Source: Thermoproteota archaeon (lineage in GTDB: Archaea; Thermoproteota; Nitrososphaeria; Nitrososphaerales; Nitrosopumilaceae). From it: a DNA stretch of 64,000 nt. Of this stretch, positions 51,486 to 60,773 are shown piece after piece. The number at the start of each line of letters is the position of its first letter. The first letter of the stretch is position 1. The notes beneath the pieces are model-generated. The model searched no databases. It had not been told where the DNA came from and saw only the letters and a list, made by a program, of their open reading frames with translations. The position numbers were made by a program, and so were the translations under genes. The stretch spans positions 124,001 through 188,000 of the forward strand of contig QQVN01000003.1 of NCBI GenBank assembly GCA_003352285.1, read 5' to 3'.

Positions 51486-54400
51486 AAAATCATGTATACT
51501 TTGTAATGTTTGCATTTTTGTTACTTGGAGGTAGCATCTATCCTGCCATGGCACAAACTAGCGGTATTGCAAAAAATGTGGTAATTAATGAGATTGATAT
51601 TAATCCACCTGGAAATGATGCTTTGAGCCCAAGTGAATGGGTTGAACTATACAATCCAACTGATTCAGTCGTTGATCTTAGTGGTTGGGAAATTGCATCT
51701 ACCACCGTTTTGAAAAAGACTTTAACAATTCCCGATGGAACAAAGCTTAACCCTGGACAATTTAGAACATTTTCGTATACCACAGGATGGTTTACTGATA
51801 CATCAGAAAAAGTTCAACTTCGAAACGTTGCAGGTGCTGTGATTGATGAGACTCCTGTAATTACTGATCTTAGTAATGATTTTAGATCTTGGCAAAGAAA
51901 CTACGATGGCTTTGGTGGTAATTCTATCTCTGATTGGAAATTTTCTACATCCAATGCTGGCTCATCAAACGGAAAACTTGAAACCAAAACAGAATCAAGC
52001 TCTGTCGGTTTAACTCTATCAATTGACAAGTCTCAATATCTATTTGGGGAAACTGTAACAATTAGCGGCTCAGTATCTGAAAAAGTGTTTGTTGAGAAGC
52101 CTTCTTTCAAACCTGCAGAAATAAAAATTACAGTAAAGGGACCATCATACAATAAAGAATTTACTTTGTTTCCTGATTACTTTTTAAATTACAAAACTAC
52201 ACTAAGTTTGCAAAAAGTGGTTGGTATCAACGCAGGTGAATATCAAGTTACAGTTACATATTCTGATGCAACAGCTACTGGAACATTCTCTGTAGGTGAT
52301 TCTGTAACCCAAGAAAAAGAAGTTCAGAGTGATGAATTATCTATTACTACTGACAAACTATCATACATTCCAGGAGAAAGAGTGCAGATTACTGGTTCTA
52401 CATCCAAAGTTTTACAATATGTGGGAATGAAATTCAAAGTTTATGATCCTAATGGTAAACAAGTTTTTGATGGTTCACTATATCCAACAAATTCAAAGTT
52501 TTCTACTTCTATTTTCATGACTACAGTTAATCCCGTTTATGGTGAATACAAAATATCTGCAGAATATGGATTACAAAAGATTGGAACATCATTTCAATTA
52601 AGTGAAGACCAAAAAAATGATGAATTAATTACAGTAACCACTGATAAAGAATTTTACGGATTAGGTGAAACCGTAACCATTTCAGGCAGATTAAACAAAG
52701 TATTTGTTCCTGCATTGGACCTTGAGGTAGTTCAAAGCACTAACTTGGCTGTCAATATCAAGGGTCAAACAAGCGGTGGTAACACTTTCAAAATTCTTGA
52801 TGTGTTGAGGCCTGCAGGAGATGGTACATTTGAATACAAATTCAAACTTTCATCAGATTCCAGCAGATTGGGTTCATACAAAGTCAAAGTTTCAAAAGAT
52901 ATTGGAACAGTGCTTTTGTCGTTTGCAGTTGTAGAGAATCCTAACGATTACGAAGCATCTTCTTTGCCGCTTTCAATAAACACTGATAAAAAATCATACG
53001 AAGTTGGTGATACAATAAAGATCACAGGCAAAGTTAACGACAAGAAAGAGCGTTCCAGCTTTGAGACTCCAACCGTCAAAGTCGAATTACTAAACTCTAA
53101 AGGAAAACCTGTAACATTTGCTGCTGGAACAAGTAAAGAATCCACTACAAAATCACTAACAGTTGCAAATGTGTACACCGGCATTCCTGATACTTCAGGA
53201 AATTTCATGATACAAATTCCTGTTTCACGCTCAGTCTTTGTTGGTGGGGAAACATACCAACTAAAAGCTACATATGATGATAGATTAACCAACACTGCAT
53301 TAATCTCTATTACCGATTCATTTACAGTTGGCAGCACTTCGATTTCTGCTAAACTTGATAAACAAATTTACGGCCTAGGTGAAACTGTCTCTTTAACTGG
53401 TCAGCTTGGAACTACCATTCAAGGTGATGCAATAAAGATTCAACTGTTCAAGCCCAGTGGTGATAGAAACGAATATGGTGCTACTGCAAATGGTGGAAAA
53501 TTCACTTGGAGTTGGAGTATTCCAGTAGCAGACACTAAAGCAACTGGATTAGGAAATACTAGAGCAACAACATCTAGCGTATTTGGAACATATCAGGTAT
53601 TGATATCCACATCTTCACAATCTAGTAGTGTATACTTCAAAGTTTCACCAGATCCTGCAAATGACTCCATTTCGTTATTGCCTTTAGAGATATTTACTGA
53701 CAAACCTGTCTATGCTGCAGGTGAAACCCTTACTGTTTTAGGAACTGCTCAAAAAAGAACTCAGGGTTCTGAAGGTCTCGTAGTACAAGATAGAGCAAAA
53801 ATTGAAGTCTTGTCATCTACATTCCCATACAAGACAATCTTTGATGCATTTGTTTATCTTGATGCAGGTGGAAATTTCAAAAGCTCATTCGTCCTTCCAG
53901 TGACTGTATTTACTGAGGGAACATACAAGGTTGTTTCACACTATCAAAAATACAAAGCAGAAACCGTATTTTCTGTTGATAATGATTACCTAGTTGGTGG
54001 AACAGATGACAAATTGGGCTTGATAATATCCACTGATAAACAGGAATATTCTCTTGGGGACACGGTAATCTTTACTGGAAGACCAAACAAACTAGTTTAT
54101 CTTGAAAAAGTAGATGTCACAGTAGTACATGAAACTCAATCACAAATAACTTGTGGCTCCTTTGTATGTGGAACCCCTGGTAAAACCACAACTGTTCGAC
54201 CTTCATCATCTGGATCATTTACCTATGAATACAAAATTCCTACAGCAAATTCTGATATGGGCAAGTATGAAATTATTGCAGACACTGAATTTGGTAAATT
54301 CACTATTCCATTCAATGTGACTGCAAAGAAAGCACCTCAAATTGTAGAACCAGTAACTAAATCTTCAACAAAGTCCATTGAAAAATTCAACAGAATTACT

Positions 54401-54796
54401 GATGAGTTAATTTCCATTCCACTTGTCGCTACTACAAACGACAATGTAACAATATATCCAAAGATAATCCAAGGCTCTCTTTTCACTCCCGCAAGAGGAG
54501 AGGAGGCTAGCGTTAACATGAAAATTTCCACTGAAAGTGGAGTTTGTGTTATTGGCCCTGGATGCCTTGTTGAAGAATCTACAAGAGCCCCTGGTGAAAT
54601 CTACAAAGTAGTAGAGGTTGAAGGATTCAATTATAAAATTAGGTATAGTGGTTCTGATGTTAGACTGGAAAAGTTTGATATTCTCCCAGAGTCAAGTGAT
54701 GAATTACTTCCAGAAATAACTTGGATTGTTGAGATACTAAAGGAGTCACAACCATCACAATTCTATTACAAAATAATTCGTGACGTATCAGAATAA
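51482..54796 (+). CDS. Large secreted surface protein: lamin-tail domain plus seven Ig-like repeats
   Basis: 1104 residues. Residues 1-25 are a signal peptide ending PAMAQ. Residues about 30-150 form a lamin-tail (LTD) domain (VVINEIDINPPG, SEWVELYNPTD, LSGWEIAST). Seven beta-sandwich repeats follow, each opening with a DKxxYxxGExVxISG-type motif near residues 180, 290, 387, 500, 624, 739 and 850. There is no C-terminal membrane helix. It may coat or decorate the cell or bind polymers outside it. It is not the main S-layer protein by any sequence I recognise. Confidence 0.85.
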   Translation: MKNHVYFVMFAFLLLGGSIYPAMAQTSGIAKNVVINEIDINPPGNDALSPSEWVELYNPTDSVVDLSGWEIASTTVLKKTLTIPDGTKLNPGQFRTFSYTTGWFTDTSEKVQLRNVAGAVIDETPVITDLSNDFRSWQRNYDGFGGNSISDWKFSTSNAGSSNGKLETKTESSSVGLTLSIDKSQYLFGETVTISGSVSEKVFVEKPSFKPAEIKITVKGPSYNKEFTLFPDYFLNYKTTLSLQKVVGINAGEYQVTVTYSDATATGTFSVGDSVTQEKEVQSDELSITTDKLSYIPGERVQITGSTSKVLQYVGMKFKVYDPNGKQVFDGSLYPTNSKFSTSIFMTTVNPVYGEYKISAEYGLQKIGTSFQLSEDQKNDELITVTTDKEFYGLGETVTISGRLNKVFVPALDLEVVQSTNLAVNIKGQTSGGNTFKILDVLRPAGDGTFEYKFKLSSDSSRLGSYKVKVSKDIGTVLLSFAVVENPNDYEASSLPLSINTDKKSYEVGDTIKITGKVNDKKERSSFETPTVKVELLNSKGKPVTFAAGTSKESTTKSLTVANVYTGIPDTSGNFMIQIPVSRSVFVGGETYQLKATYDDRLTNTALISITDSFTVGSTSISAKLDKQIYGLGETVSLTGQLGTTIQGDAIKIQLFKPSGDRNEYGATANGGKFTWSWSIPVADTKATGLGNTRATTSSVFGTYQVLISTSSQSSSVYFKVSPDPANDSISLLPLEIFTDKPVYAAGETLTVLGTAQKRTQGSEGLVVQDRAKIEVLSSTFPYKTIFDAFVYLDAGGNFKSSFVLPVTVFTEGTYKVVSHYQKYKAETVFSVDNDYLVGGTDDKLGLIISTDKQEYSLGDTVIFTGRPNKLVYLEKVDVTVVHETQSQITCGSFVCGTPGKTTTVRPSSSGSFTYEYKIPTANSDMGKYEIIADTEFGKFTIPFNVTAKKAPQIVEPVTKSSTKSIEKFNRITDELISIPLVATTNDNVTIYPKIIQGSLFTPARGEEASVNMKISTESGVCVIGPGCLVEESTRAPGEIYKVVEVEGFNYKIRYSGSDVRLEKFDILPESSDELLPEITWIVEILKESQPSQFYYKIIRDVSE

Positions 54797-54827
54797 ACTC
54801 AAATAGAATTATCTTCTTTTTGTCTTA

Positions 54828-55331
54828 TTGAACATACAAGTTTTAATGCTAAAACAGGATGATCCAAAAAAATGCACAGCAGCTAAACTTGTAAAATTCG
54901 GATTAGCTAAAGACATCAAAAAGACTACCAGAAAGTCCCTCGTTCTAGACCCCTTTGCTGAAAAAACTTTGTTAAAGAAGGATCGTTCTCTGATTAATTC
55001 CATCACTGCAATTGATTGCTCATGGAATTTAGCAGACCAGACATTCGTACAAAAATTTCAAGGAATTTCACGAAAACTACCTCCTCTTTTTGCAGGAAAT
55101 CCAGTGAATTATTCCAAACTCAACAAATTGACAACAGTTGAGGCATTATGTGGTGCACTATTCATCCTAGGATATGATTCACAAGCATTGGAGATGCTTG
55201 ACAAATTCAAATGGGGTCATACATTTTTTGAATTAAATGAAAACTTGCTTAACGATTTTAAAAAGATAGAATCTGAAAGTGAAATTTCATTTTTATTGAA
55301 AGAATACAACATCCCTCTTGAATCTCCTTAG
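54828..55331 (+). CDS. tsr3: Tsr3-family rRNA aminocarboxypropyltransferase
   Basis: 167 residues from a TTG (NIQVLMLKQDDPKKCTAAKLVK). Tsr3 transfers an acp group from SAM to a hypermodified base in small-subunit rRNA, and archaea carry it. Segments are LVLDPFAEKTLLKKD, ITAIDCSWNLADQTF, KLPPLFAGNPVNYSK and TTVEALCGALFILGY. Usual length and the conserved DCSW and NPVNY support the call. It precedes the RNase P RNA by about 30 bases. Confidence 0.93.
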   Translation: MNIQVLMLKQDDPKKCTAAKLVKFGLAKDIKKTTRKSLVLDPFAEKTLLKKDRSLINSITAIDCSWNLADQTFVQKFQGISRKLPPLFAGNPVNYSKLNKLTTVEALCGALFILGYDSQALEMLDKFKWGHTFFELNENLLNDFKKIESESEISFLLKEYNIPLESP

Positions 55332-55362
55332 CAAAACTCAAATCTAATTATTCCATTTGATA

Positions 55363-55648
55363 ATTGCGAGTCAGAGCACAACACGCTGCTACGGCAGAGG
55401 AAACTCCTCCCTCCATACAGGAAATGTGATCTGGAGATAGATGATCAGAGATGGTCGGCAACAGAGCAGAAAAAATTCCACCTGGCGTACTATGATGGTT
55501 CAGCCTGAGATTTCCAGGAAGTGAAATGAAAGATCTGTCCCACATGGAGCAAAGCCAAACAGAACCTAAAGATCCTGTACTTGGTTCAGGTAGGCTGCAA
55601 AGCGAAATATTGTGAAAACAAAAGGAGGGTTACTCCTGACACGCACTT
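55363..55648 (+). ncRNA. rnpB: RNase P RNA
   Basis: The conserved regions appear in order. CR-I is GAGGAAACTCC followed by CTCCATACAGG. CR-II/III is CAACAGAGCAGAAAAA. CR-IV is GGAGCAAAGCCAAACAG, paired GAACC/GGTTC, then GGTAGGCTGC. CR-V lies in the AGGAGGGTTACTCC region. P1 pairs GCG-A-GTCAG (55366-55374) with CTGAC-A-CGC (55636-55644). RNase P processes tRNA 5' ends. The exact ends are set from P1 and could move by a few bases. No reading frame explains the 400-base gap. Confidence 0.93.
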
Positions 55649-55741
55649 TAATTTTATCTCATCATGAAAGTTTGTTGTCTATTTTGAATCATTCAATGTA
55701 TGGTTGAAACTGTTTTTATGTTAAAATGAGATATTTACTGT

Positions 55742-55855
55742 ATGGTTAGAGTTGATGAATGCTTTGAATGTGGTGCTAAGGAGACTGACACCAAACTAGT
55801 TTATTCTAAAGACAAACCAATTTTGTGTCAAAAATGTTCAGAGAATTCTAAATAG
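55742..55855 (+). CDS. Small zinc-binding protein
   Basis: 37 residues from an ATG. CFECGAKE and CQKCSE form a two-knuckle zinc site. A TTTTTATG box lies about 27 bases upstream. Function unknown. It ends 2 bases before the convergent gene at 55858. Confidence 0.5.
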   Translation: MVRVDECFECGAKETDTKLVYSKDKPILCQKCSENSK

Positions 55856-55857
55856 AA

Positions 55858-57123
55858 TTACTCTGGCTTCCAGCCTTTTGGCATGGAACCTCTTGATGAT
55901 TCTGCAGGTTTGGTATCCTGTTGTGGTTGTTCGTCATATACACTTCTATGTTGTGCATAATCACCACCGTCTGCTAACTGTGCTTCTCCTCTGTTAGTTT
56001 GGTAACCGCCAGAGCTTGCACTGGTTTGATAACCTCTAAGTCTTGATGGGTCAATACCTGTCTGACCTTGGTTTCCTTCTTTCTTTAATTGTCTATTACT
56101 GAATACAAAGAATGCTCCTCCTCCAACTGCAGCTAAACCTGCCATTCCATAAATGATGAAGATTGGAAATTCACCAGTAGAAGTTGTTGCATATCCTTCT
56201 GGTGGCTTTGGTGTAACACCAAGAATTTCTACGCCGTCAAGACTATCAATTGCTGCAAAACCTACTACTCTAAGATTTGCATTATCTGCTGATTGTACTG
56301 TTCTAATTACATACGTTCTATCTGCTGAAAATGATGCTTCCTTTACTCTCTCTACTTGACGACCTTCTCTTAAACTACTTTCACCCATTGTAAAAGCCGA
56401 TACAACAAAACCAGAAATTGATTCATCTAATCCAAATGTTCCTGCATCTACATTGATTCCTGTTGGGTCAAACAAAAAGTGCCAATTTGATAGTGGTTGG
56501 TCTTTGATTGCTTGAGCGTCAATTAAATTCTCTGACAATAGTTTCTCTGCTTCAGATCCTGACACTGCAGAGTATACTGCTGGCGCAAGTGATTCTACTG
56601 CAGAAATTGGATGGTTGATATCAACACCTTGAATATTCACAGGGCCTGTAACTGTTAATCCTCTCCATCCCAAGTCAACAAGTGCTTGTTGTTGTGAGCC
56701 TTGTCTTTCAACAATGATATAGTCTGTTAGTGTTCCTCTTAGAACAATCTTAAAATCAATAGATGTGTTTAATGGTCTGCCTGTCATATGTGCCGAAAAA
56801 TCTACATTTACATCTGTAACTTTAGCACTACTACCATCAAGTGATAATTTTTGGTTAATCTTATTCATTAAACCTTGAACGCCTTCGTTTTCAGGACCTA
56901 CCTTGAATGCAATTGTATCTTCAGTACCTCTTAATGCATCTGCTAATTCCCCACCATCTTCATACTCGATGAAAATAGTTTTCTGATATTTTATTTCAAA
57001 AGGTGAGGTTTGAGAATTAGGATTTAGGAAAGTTTCTAATTGTGCTCCAAAGGCCGAGGTATTTCCGCCAACTAATAATAGACTGGAAAACAGAACTGTT
57101 ACAAGAACTGCCTTGACATTCAC
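55858..57123 (-). CDS. Exported membrane-anchored protein with GSMPKG tail
   Basis: 421 residues from a GTG. Signal peptide at residues 1-27 (AVLVTVLFSSLLLVGG to AFGAQ). The extracellular part (about 28-315) is mixed beta with no named domain. One membrane helix lies near residue 318-337 (PIFIIYGMAGLAAVGGGAFF), and a 75-residue Gln/Ser/Gly-rich cytoplasmic tail ends SSRGSMPKGWKPE. That end matches the GSLPKGF motif of the proteins at 13582 and 14606. Function unknown. Confidence 0.8.
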   Translation of the reverse strand: MNVKAVLVTVLFSSLLLVGGNTSAFGAQLETFLNPNSQTSPFEIKYQKTIFIEYEDGGELADALRGTEDTIAFKVGPENEGVQGLMNKINQKLSLDGSSAKVTDVNVDFSAHMTGRPLNTSIDFKIVLRGTLTDYIIVERQGSQQQALVDLGWRGLTVTGPVNIQGVDINHPISAVESLAPAVYSAVSGSEAEKLLSENLIDAQAIKDQPLSNWHFLFDPTGINVDAGTFGLDESISGFVVSAFTMGESSLREGRQVERVKEASFSADRTYVIRTVQSADNANLRVVGFAAIDSLDGVEILGVTPKPPEGYATTSTGEFPIFIIYGMAGLAAVGGGAFFVFSNRQLKKEGNQGQTGIDPSRLRGYQTSASSGGYQTNRGEAQLADGGDYAQHRSVYDEQPQQDTKPAESSRGSMPKGWKPE

Positions 57124-57245
57124 GGAGTTTGATCGCCTCCAACTGAGTAATAAATCTACCTACAAACTTCAAGTTTCGTACATGATTTTGAAAAAGTAAT
57201 ATGGAGTGACCGTAAATCAAACTTGAGTTTTAAGAGCTGAAAAAT

Positions 57246-58166
57246 ATGATAACAATACTTGCTGGGGGAACAGGATCTGTGAAACTTGTCCGGGGTCTAG
57301 TCTCCCAAGAACACGATGTGAATGTAATTAGTAATGTTGGTGATAATTACTGGCTTTATGGGATGTATGTTTGCCCAGACATTGACACAATTGTATACGG
57401 ATTAGCAGACTTATTAGATTATGAACGTGGATGGGGAATTAAAAAAGACACTTTTAATTTTCTAAGACAGATGGAGGTTTTTGGAGAAGAGACTTGGTTT
57501 AGAATTGGGGACAGAGATGCCGCCACTCATTTAATTCGTACAAATATGCTAAAAAATGGAAAAAACCTTAGCGATATAACAAAATGGATGTGTGAAAAAT
57601 TTGCAGTTGGCGCTAAAGTCATACCTGTAACCGATAATAGCGTTGAAACTAGAATTATTACTGATAAAGGCGAATTACATCTTCAAGAATACTGGGTAAA
57701 GTATAGGGGAAAAGACAAGGTGGAAGGAATTCAATACATCGGCGCTGATAAAGCTAGACCAAATCCAGAAGCAATCAATGCTATACATGATGCAGATATG
57801 GTTATTCTAGCTCCTGGAAATCCATTGACAAGTATTGGACCTATGTTACAAATTAAAGGAGTTAGAAAAGAACTCTCAAAGATGAAAAAACGAGTTGTTG
57901 CAGTAAGCCCATTGATTGGAAATAAAGCATTTAGTGGACCTGCAGCACAATACATGGAAGCTGCTGGAATTGAAGTTAATGCGTATGGTTTGGCAAAAAT
58001 GTATTCAGATGTATGCTCTAATATTGTAATTGATTCAAAAGATAAACTTCTTACCAAAAAGATCCAGAATCTCGATATGCATGTCTATGAAACAAAAATC
58101 GCAATGAAAAATAAAATGGCTGAAGACGCATTAGGTTCTTTTCTCTTAAAACAAGTCCGCGTCTAG
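57246..58166 (+). CDS. cofD: LPPG:FO 2-phospho-L-lactate transferase
   Basis: 306 residues. It joins the phospholactyl group of LPPG (or EPPG) to FO to make F420-0. Segments are ILAGGTGSVKLVRGL at the start, NVISNVGDNYWLYGMYVCPDIDT, FRIGDRDAATHLIRTNML, LAPGNPLTSIGPMLQ and AVSPLIGNKAFSGPA. Ends 1 base before cofC. Confidence 0.95.
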   Translation: MITILAGGTGSVKLVRGLVSQEHDVNVISNVGDNYWLYGMYVCPDIDTIVYGLADLLDYERGWGIKKDTFNFLRQMEVFGEETWFRIGDRDAATHLIRTNMLKNGKNLSDITKWMCEKFAVGAKVIPVTDNSVETRIITDKGELHLQEYWVKYRGKDKVEGIQYIGADKARPNPEAINAIHDADMVILAPGNPLTSIGPMLQIKGVRKELSKMKKRVVAVSPLIGNKAFSGPAAQYMEAAGIEVNAYGLAKMYSDVCSNIVIDSKDKLLTKKIQNLDMHVYETKIAMKNKMAEDALGSFLLKQVRV

Positions 58167-58167
58167 C

Positions 58168-58797
58168 TTGAACATCTCAGCAATAATCCCTGTAAAGACA
58201 TTTTCTAAAGCAAAATCAAGATTAGATCTACAATCTGATGTTAAGACTGAATTATGTAAATTAATGTTTGATGAAGTCCTTAGCACCCTATCTACATCTC
58301 CCAAAATAAATAAAATTGTTGTAGTTACAAAAGATGAAGACGCATTATCAATTTCTAAAAAATATAATGCAGTATCAATCATTGATCAAAACGAATCTGG
58401 TGTAAATAATGCAGTAGCCCAAGCAGACAAGTATCTGGTAGAAAATAATTTTACTGCATCAATTGTCTTCCCTCAGGATATTCCATTTATGAAATCTCAA
58501 GATATTGATTTTCTATTGAAATTCCTTTCCTATCCAACCTGCTCCCTTGTAGTCCCATCTAGAAAATTTGATGGAACCAATGCACTATTGAGAATGCCAA
58601 TTGATCTTATGGAGACACATTATGATGAAGATAGCTATAAAATTCATCTAGAAACTGCAAAGTCAAAAACTCCTAATTGGTCACTAGTTTTTGTCAGAAG
58701 AATAATGATGGATATTGATGCAAATGATGATCTAGAATATTGCATGTCACAAAATGAAAAGCCAAATGTTTGTGAAAAAATTTCTAAATTACTATAA
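58168..58797 (+). CDS. cofC: 2-phospho-L-lactate guanylyltransferase
   Basis: 209 residues from a TTG one base after the cofD stop. It makes the GDP-activated phospholactate (LPPG) used by CofD. The nucleotidyltransferase start is IIPVKTFSKAKSRLD; the metal-binding FPQDIPFM and VVPSRKFDGTNALL follow, and VRRIMMDIDANDDLEYC near the end. The cofD-cofC pairing supports the call. Confidence 0.93.
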   Translation: MNISAIIPVKTFSKAKSRLDLQSDVKTELCKLMFDEVLSTLSTSPKINKIVVVTKDEDALSISKKYNAVSIIDQNESGVNNAVAQADKYLVENNFTASIVFPQDIPFMKSQDIDFLLKFLSYPTCSLVVPSRKFDGTNALLRMPIDLMETHYDEDSYKIHLETAKSKTPNWSLVFVRRIMMDIDANDDLEYCMSQNEKPNVCEKISKLL

Positions 58798-58844
58798 TTT
58801 TCCTGATTCTTAAGATCATACTTATAAGAAATGTGTAAGAAATT

Positions 58845-58852
58845 TTTAAATA
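58845..58852 (+). promoter_or_regulatory. TATA box for the TFB gene
   Basis: TTTAAATA centred about 25 bases before the TTG start at 58874. It is the strongest TATA-like box by eye in the window. Confidence 0.6.
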
Positions 58853-58873
58853 TAAGATCTAGAGGTTGGGCGA

Positions 58874-59785
58874 TTGGTAAAAACTGGAAATCAAAAAAGC
58901 AAGTGTCCTAGATGTGCCAAAGGTACATTGTTGACAGACGGCAACACAGGAGAAAATTTTTGTGACAAATGTGGTTTTGTAATCACAGATAAAGTAGAAG
59001 AATCTGGCCCAGAATGGCGTTCATTCTCAAAAGAAGAGGGTGATAATCGTAGTCGTACTGGTGTTCCAACATCTTTGGCCATGCATGATATGGGTTTAGC
59101 TACAATAATTGGAACAGCTGATAGAGATGCTACTGGCAAACCACTCTCTGCCTCAATGAGAAGTACCATTGAACGATTAAGAACTTGGGATAGTCGAAGT
59201 CAGGTGCATGAACCAGTTGATAGAAACTTTCGACAAGCATTTTCTGAGCTTGATAGATTAAAAGACAAACTAGCTGTTGGTGATGCAGTAATTGAAAAAG
59301 CCGCTTACATTTATCGTAAAGCCTTGGAAAAAGGGCTTGTTCGTGGACGTTCAATATCTGCTTTGATTGCATCTGCGCTTTACGCAGCTTGTCGTGATAC
59401 CGAAACTCCTAGAACATTAAAAGACATTGGACATGCAAGCAATATCAAAAGAAAAGATATCGCTAGATGTTATCGTTTACTGTTGCGTGAGTTAAGCTTG
59501 AAGATGCCAGTCGTTGATCCGATAAAGTGTGTTGCAAGAATTGCAAGCAAAGCTGGTCTTAATGAAAAAACAAAGAGAGAAGCAACTAAAATTTTACAGA
59601 CTGCTGAAGAGGTAAAGATTTCCGCTGGAAAGGATCCGATGGGATTAGCTGCTGCTGCACTTTATGTTGCGTGTGTAACTAATGGAGAAAATAAAACACA
59701 ACGTGATGTTGCTGAAGCTGCAGGCGTTACTGAAGTAACAATTAGAAATCGTTACAAAGGATTAAAGACAGCACTAGATCTCTAA
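58874..59785 (+). CDS. tfb: Transcription initiation factor TFB
   Basis: 303 residues from a TTG. The N-terminal zinc ribbon has CPRCAKG and CDKCGFV. The B-finger/linker region (RSRTGVPTSLAMHDMGLATII) is followed by two cyclin repeats with VDRNFRQAFSELDRLKD, RSISALIASALYAACRDT, AAAALYVACVTNGENKTQ and VTEVTIRNRYKGL (recognition helix for the BRE). It bridges TBP (47886) and RNA polymerase. Archaea of this group carry several TFB genes. Confidence 0.97.
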   Translation: MVKTGNQKSKCPRCAKGTLLTDGNTGENFCDKCGFVITDKVEESGPEWRSFSKEEGDNRSRTGVPTSLAMHDMGLATIIGTADRDATGKPLSASMRSTIERLRTWDSRSQVHEPVDRNFRQAFSELDRLKDKLAVGDAVIEKAAYIYRKALEKGLVRGRSISALIASALYAACRDTETPRTLKDIGHASNIKRKDIARCYRLLLRELSLKMPVVDPIKCVARIASKAGLNEKTKREATKILQTAEEVKISAGKDPMGLAAAALYVACVTNGENKTQRDVAEAAGVTEVTIRNRYKGLKTALDL

Positions 59786-60766
59786 CGTACTTTTTGTTTT
59801 TGATTGCTTATATTTGATTATCATAATTGCAGAAGATAACACTCCTGCAATTATGAACATTATTTCAATCGTATTAATCATTGAATGTGAAAATGCATTA
59901 CTAATAGATACTGAATTCAGTTCTGCTACCAAATATACATATGAAAAAACAAAATAATTTGTTGCCCAGTGAATTAAAATTGCAGAAACTAATCCATGTC
60001 TGATATATGCCCAACCAATGATAATTCCACTTGCCGTAGCCTGAGCAAATTTTCCATCACTCCATGATTCCCCTGAAATAATATGTGCAATACCAAAGAA
60101 TGCTGCAACTATTACAACAAGTGCAATAGCTTTCTTTTTTTCAGAGAGATTTAGGTTAGAATTTGGATTCCATAAAGACTTGAAAAAATGCCTCACTGAG
60201 GTTCTGTGTGAATACATTGCAAAAAGTGGAATGCCTATTAACAAAACCCTGAATCCAAACTCTTCAATTAATGGTGCCTTCATTACGTCAAAAAACTGAA
60301 TCAAATTATTTTGTGGCACTGGAGGGGTGGTCAAAATTCCAAATTGCTCTTGAATGATTGTTATGCCTGCTGAAATCAATATCAAAACTGTGAACCACTT
60401 TATTGCAGATACCAAGTAGTTGTCCTCAGATTGTTCCTTACCACGTAGTAACGCCGGCGTGATTGTACTGATAAAATTCTTTTTTGGGCCAACCATCGAT
60501 ACTGCAAATAAAACTGCAAAAATACTCCATATGATGACAAATGCATCACCCAATTCAAACTGGATTGGAATCTGATTTTGTGTTCCTGTCAGGAAAAAAT
60601 CTACGCCACTAACAGGATACTCAAAATTTATCTCATTTCCGATATCTGTATTGAAAACTACAAAGGCTCCAATTGGAAATGACAATAACATCATTCCAAA
60701 AATTATTGAAATTAATGCTGAATATGGGATCCCAAAACCTTGTAAGATATTATTTGATTTTTCCAA
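59774..60766 (-). CDS. CPBP-family intramembrane metalloprotease
   Basis: 330 residues from a TTG with about eight membrane spans. The active-site motifs are present: EEFGFRVLLI (EExxxR) near residue 169, FGIAHIIS (FxxxH) and HWATNYFVF (HxxxN). CPBP proteases such as Rce1 cleave prenylated or peptide substrates in the membrane. Substrate unknown. It overlaps the convergent TFB gene by 12 bases. Confidence 0.9.
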   Translation of the reverse strand: MEKSNNILQGFGIPYSALISIIFGMMLLSFPIGAFVVFNTDIGNEINFEYPVSGVDFFLTGTQNQIPIQFELGDAFVIIWSIFAVLFAVSMVGPKKNFISTITPALLRGKEQSEDNYLVSAIKWFTVLILISAGITIIQEQFGILTTPPVPQNNLIQFFDVMKAPLIEEFGFRVLLIGIPLFAMYSHRTSVRHFFKSLWNPNSNLNLSEKKKAIALVVIVAAFFGIAHIISGESWSDGKFAQATASGIIIGWAYIRHGLVSAILIHWATNYFVFSYVYLVAELNSVSISNAFSHSMINTIEIMFIIAGVLSSAIMIIKYKQSKTKSTLEI

Positions 60767-60773
60767 TCTTTAT

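Noticed and set aside
55348-55545. A 65-codon minus-strand ORF in the gap after tsr3
   Set aside because: It lies wholly within the RNase P RNA, whose conserved regions explain the sequence.
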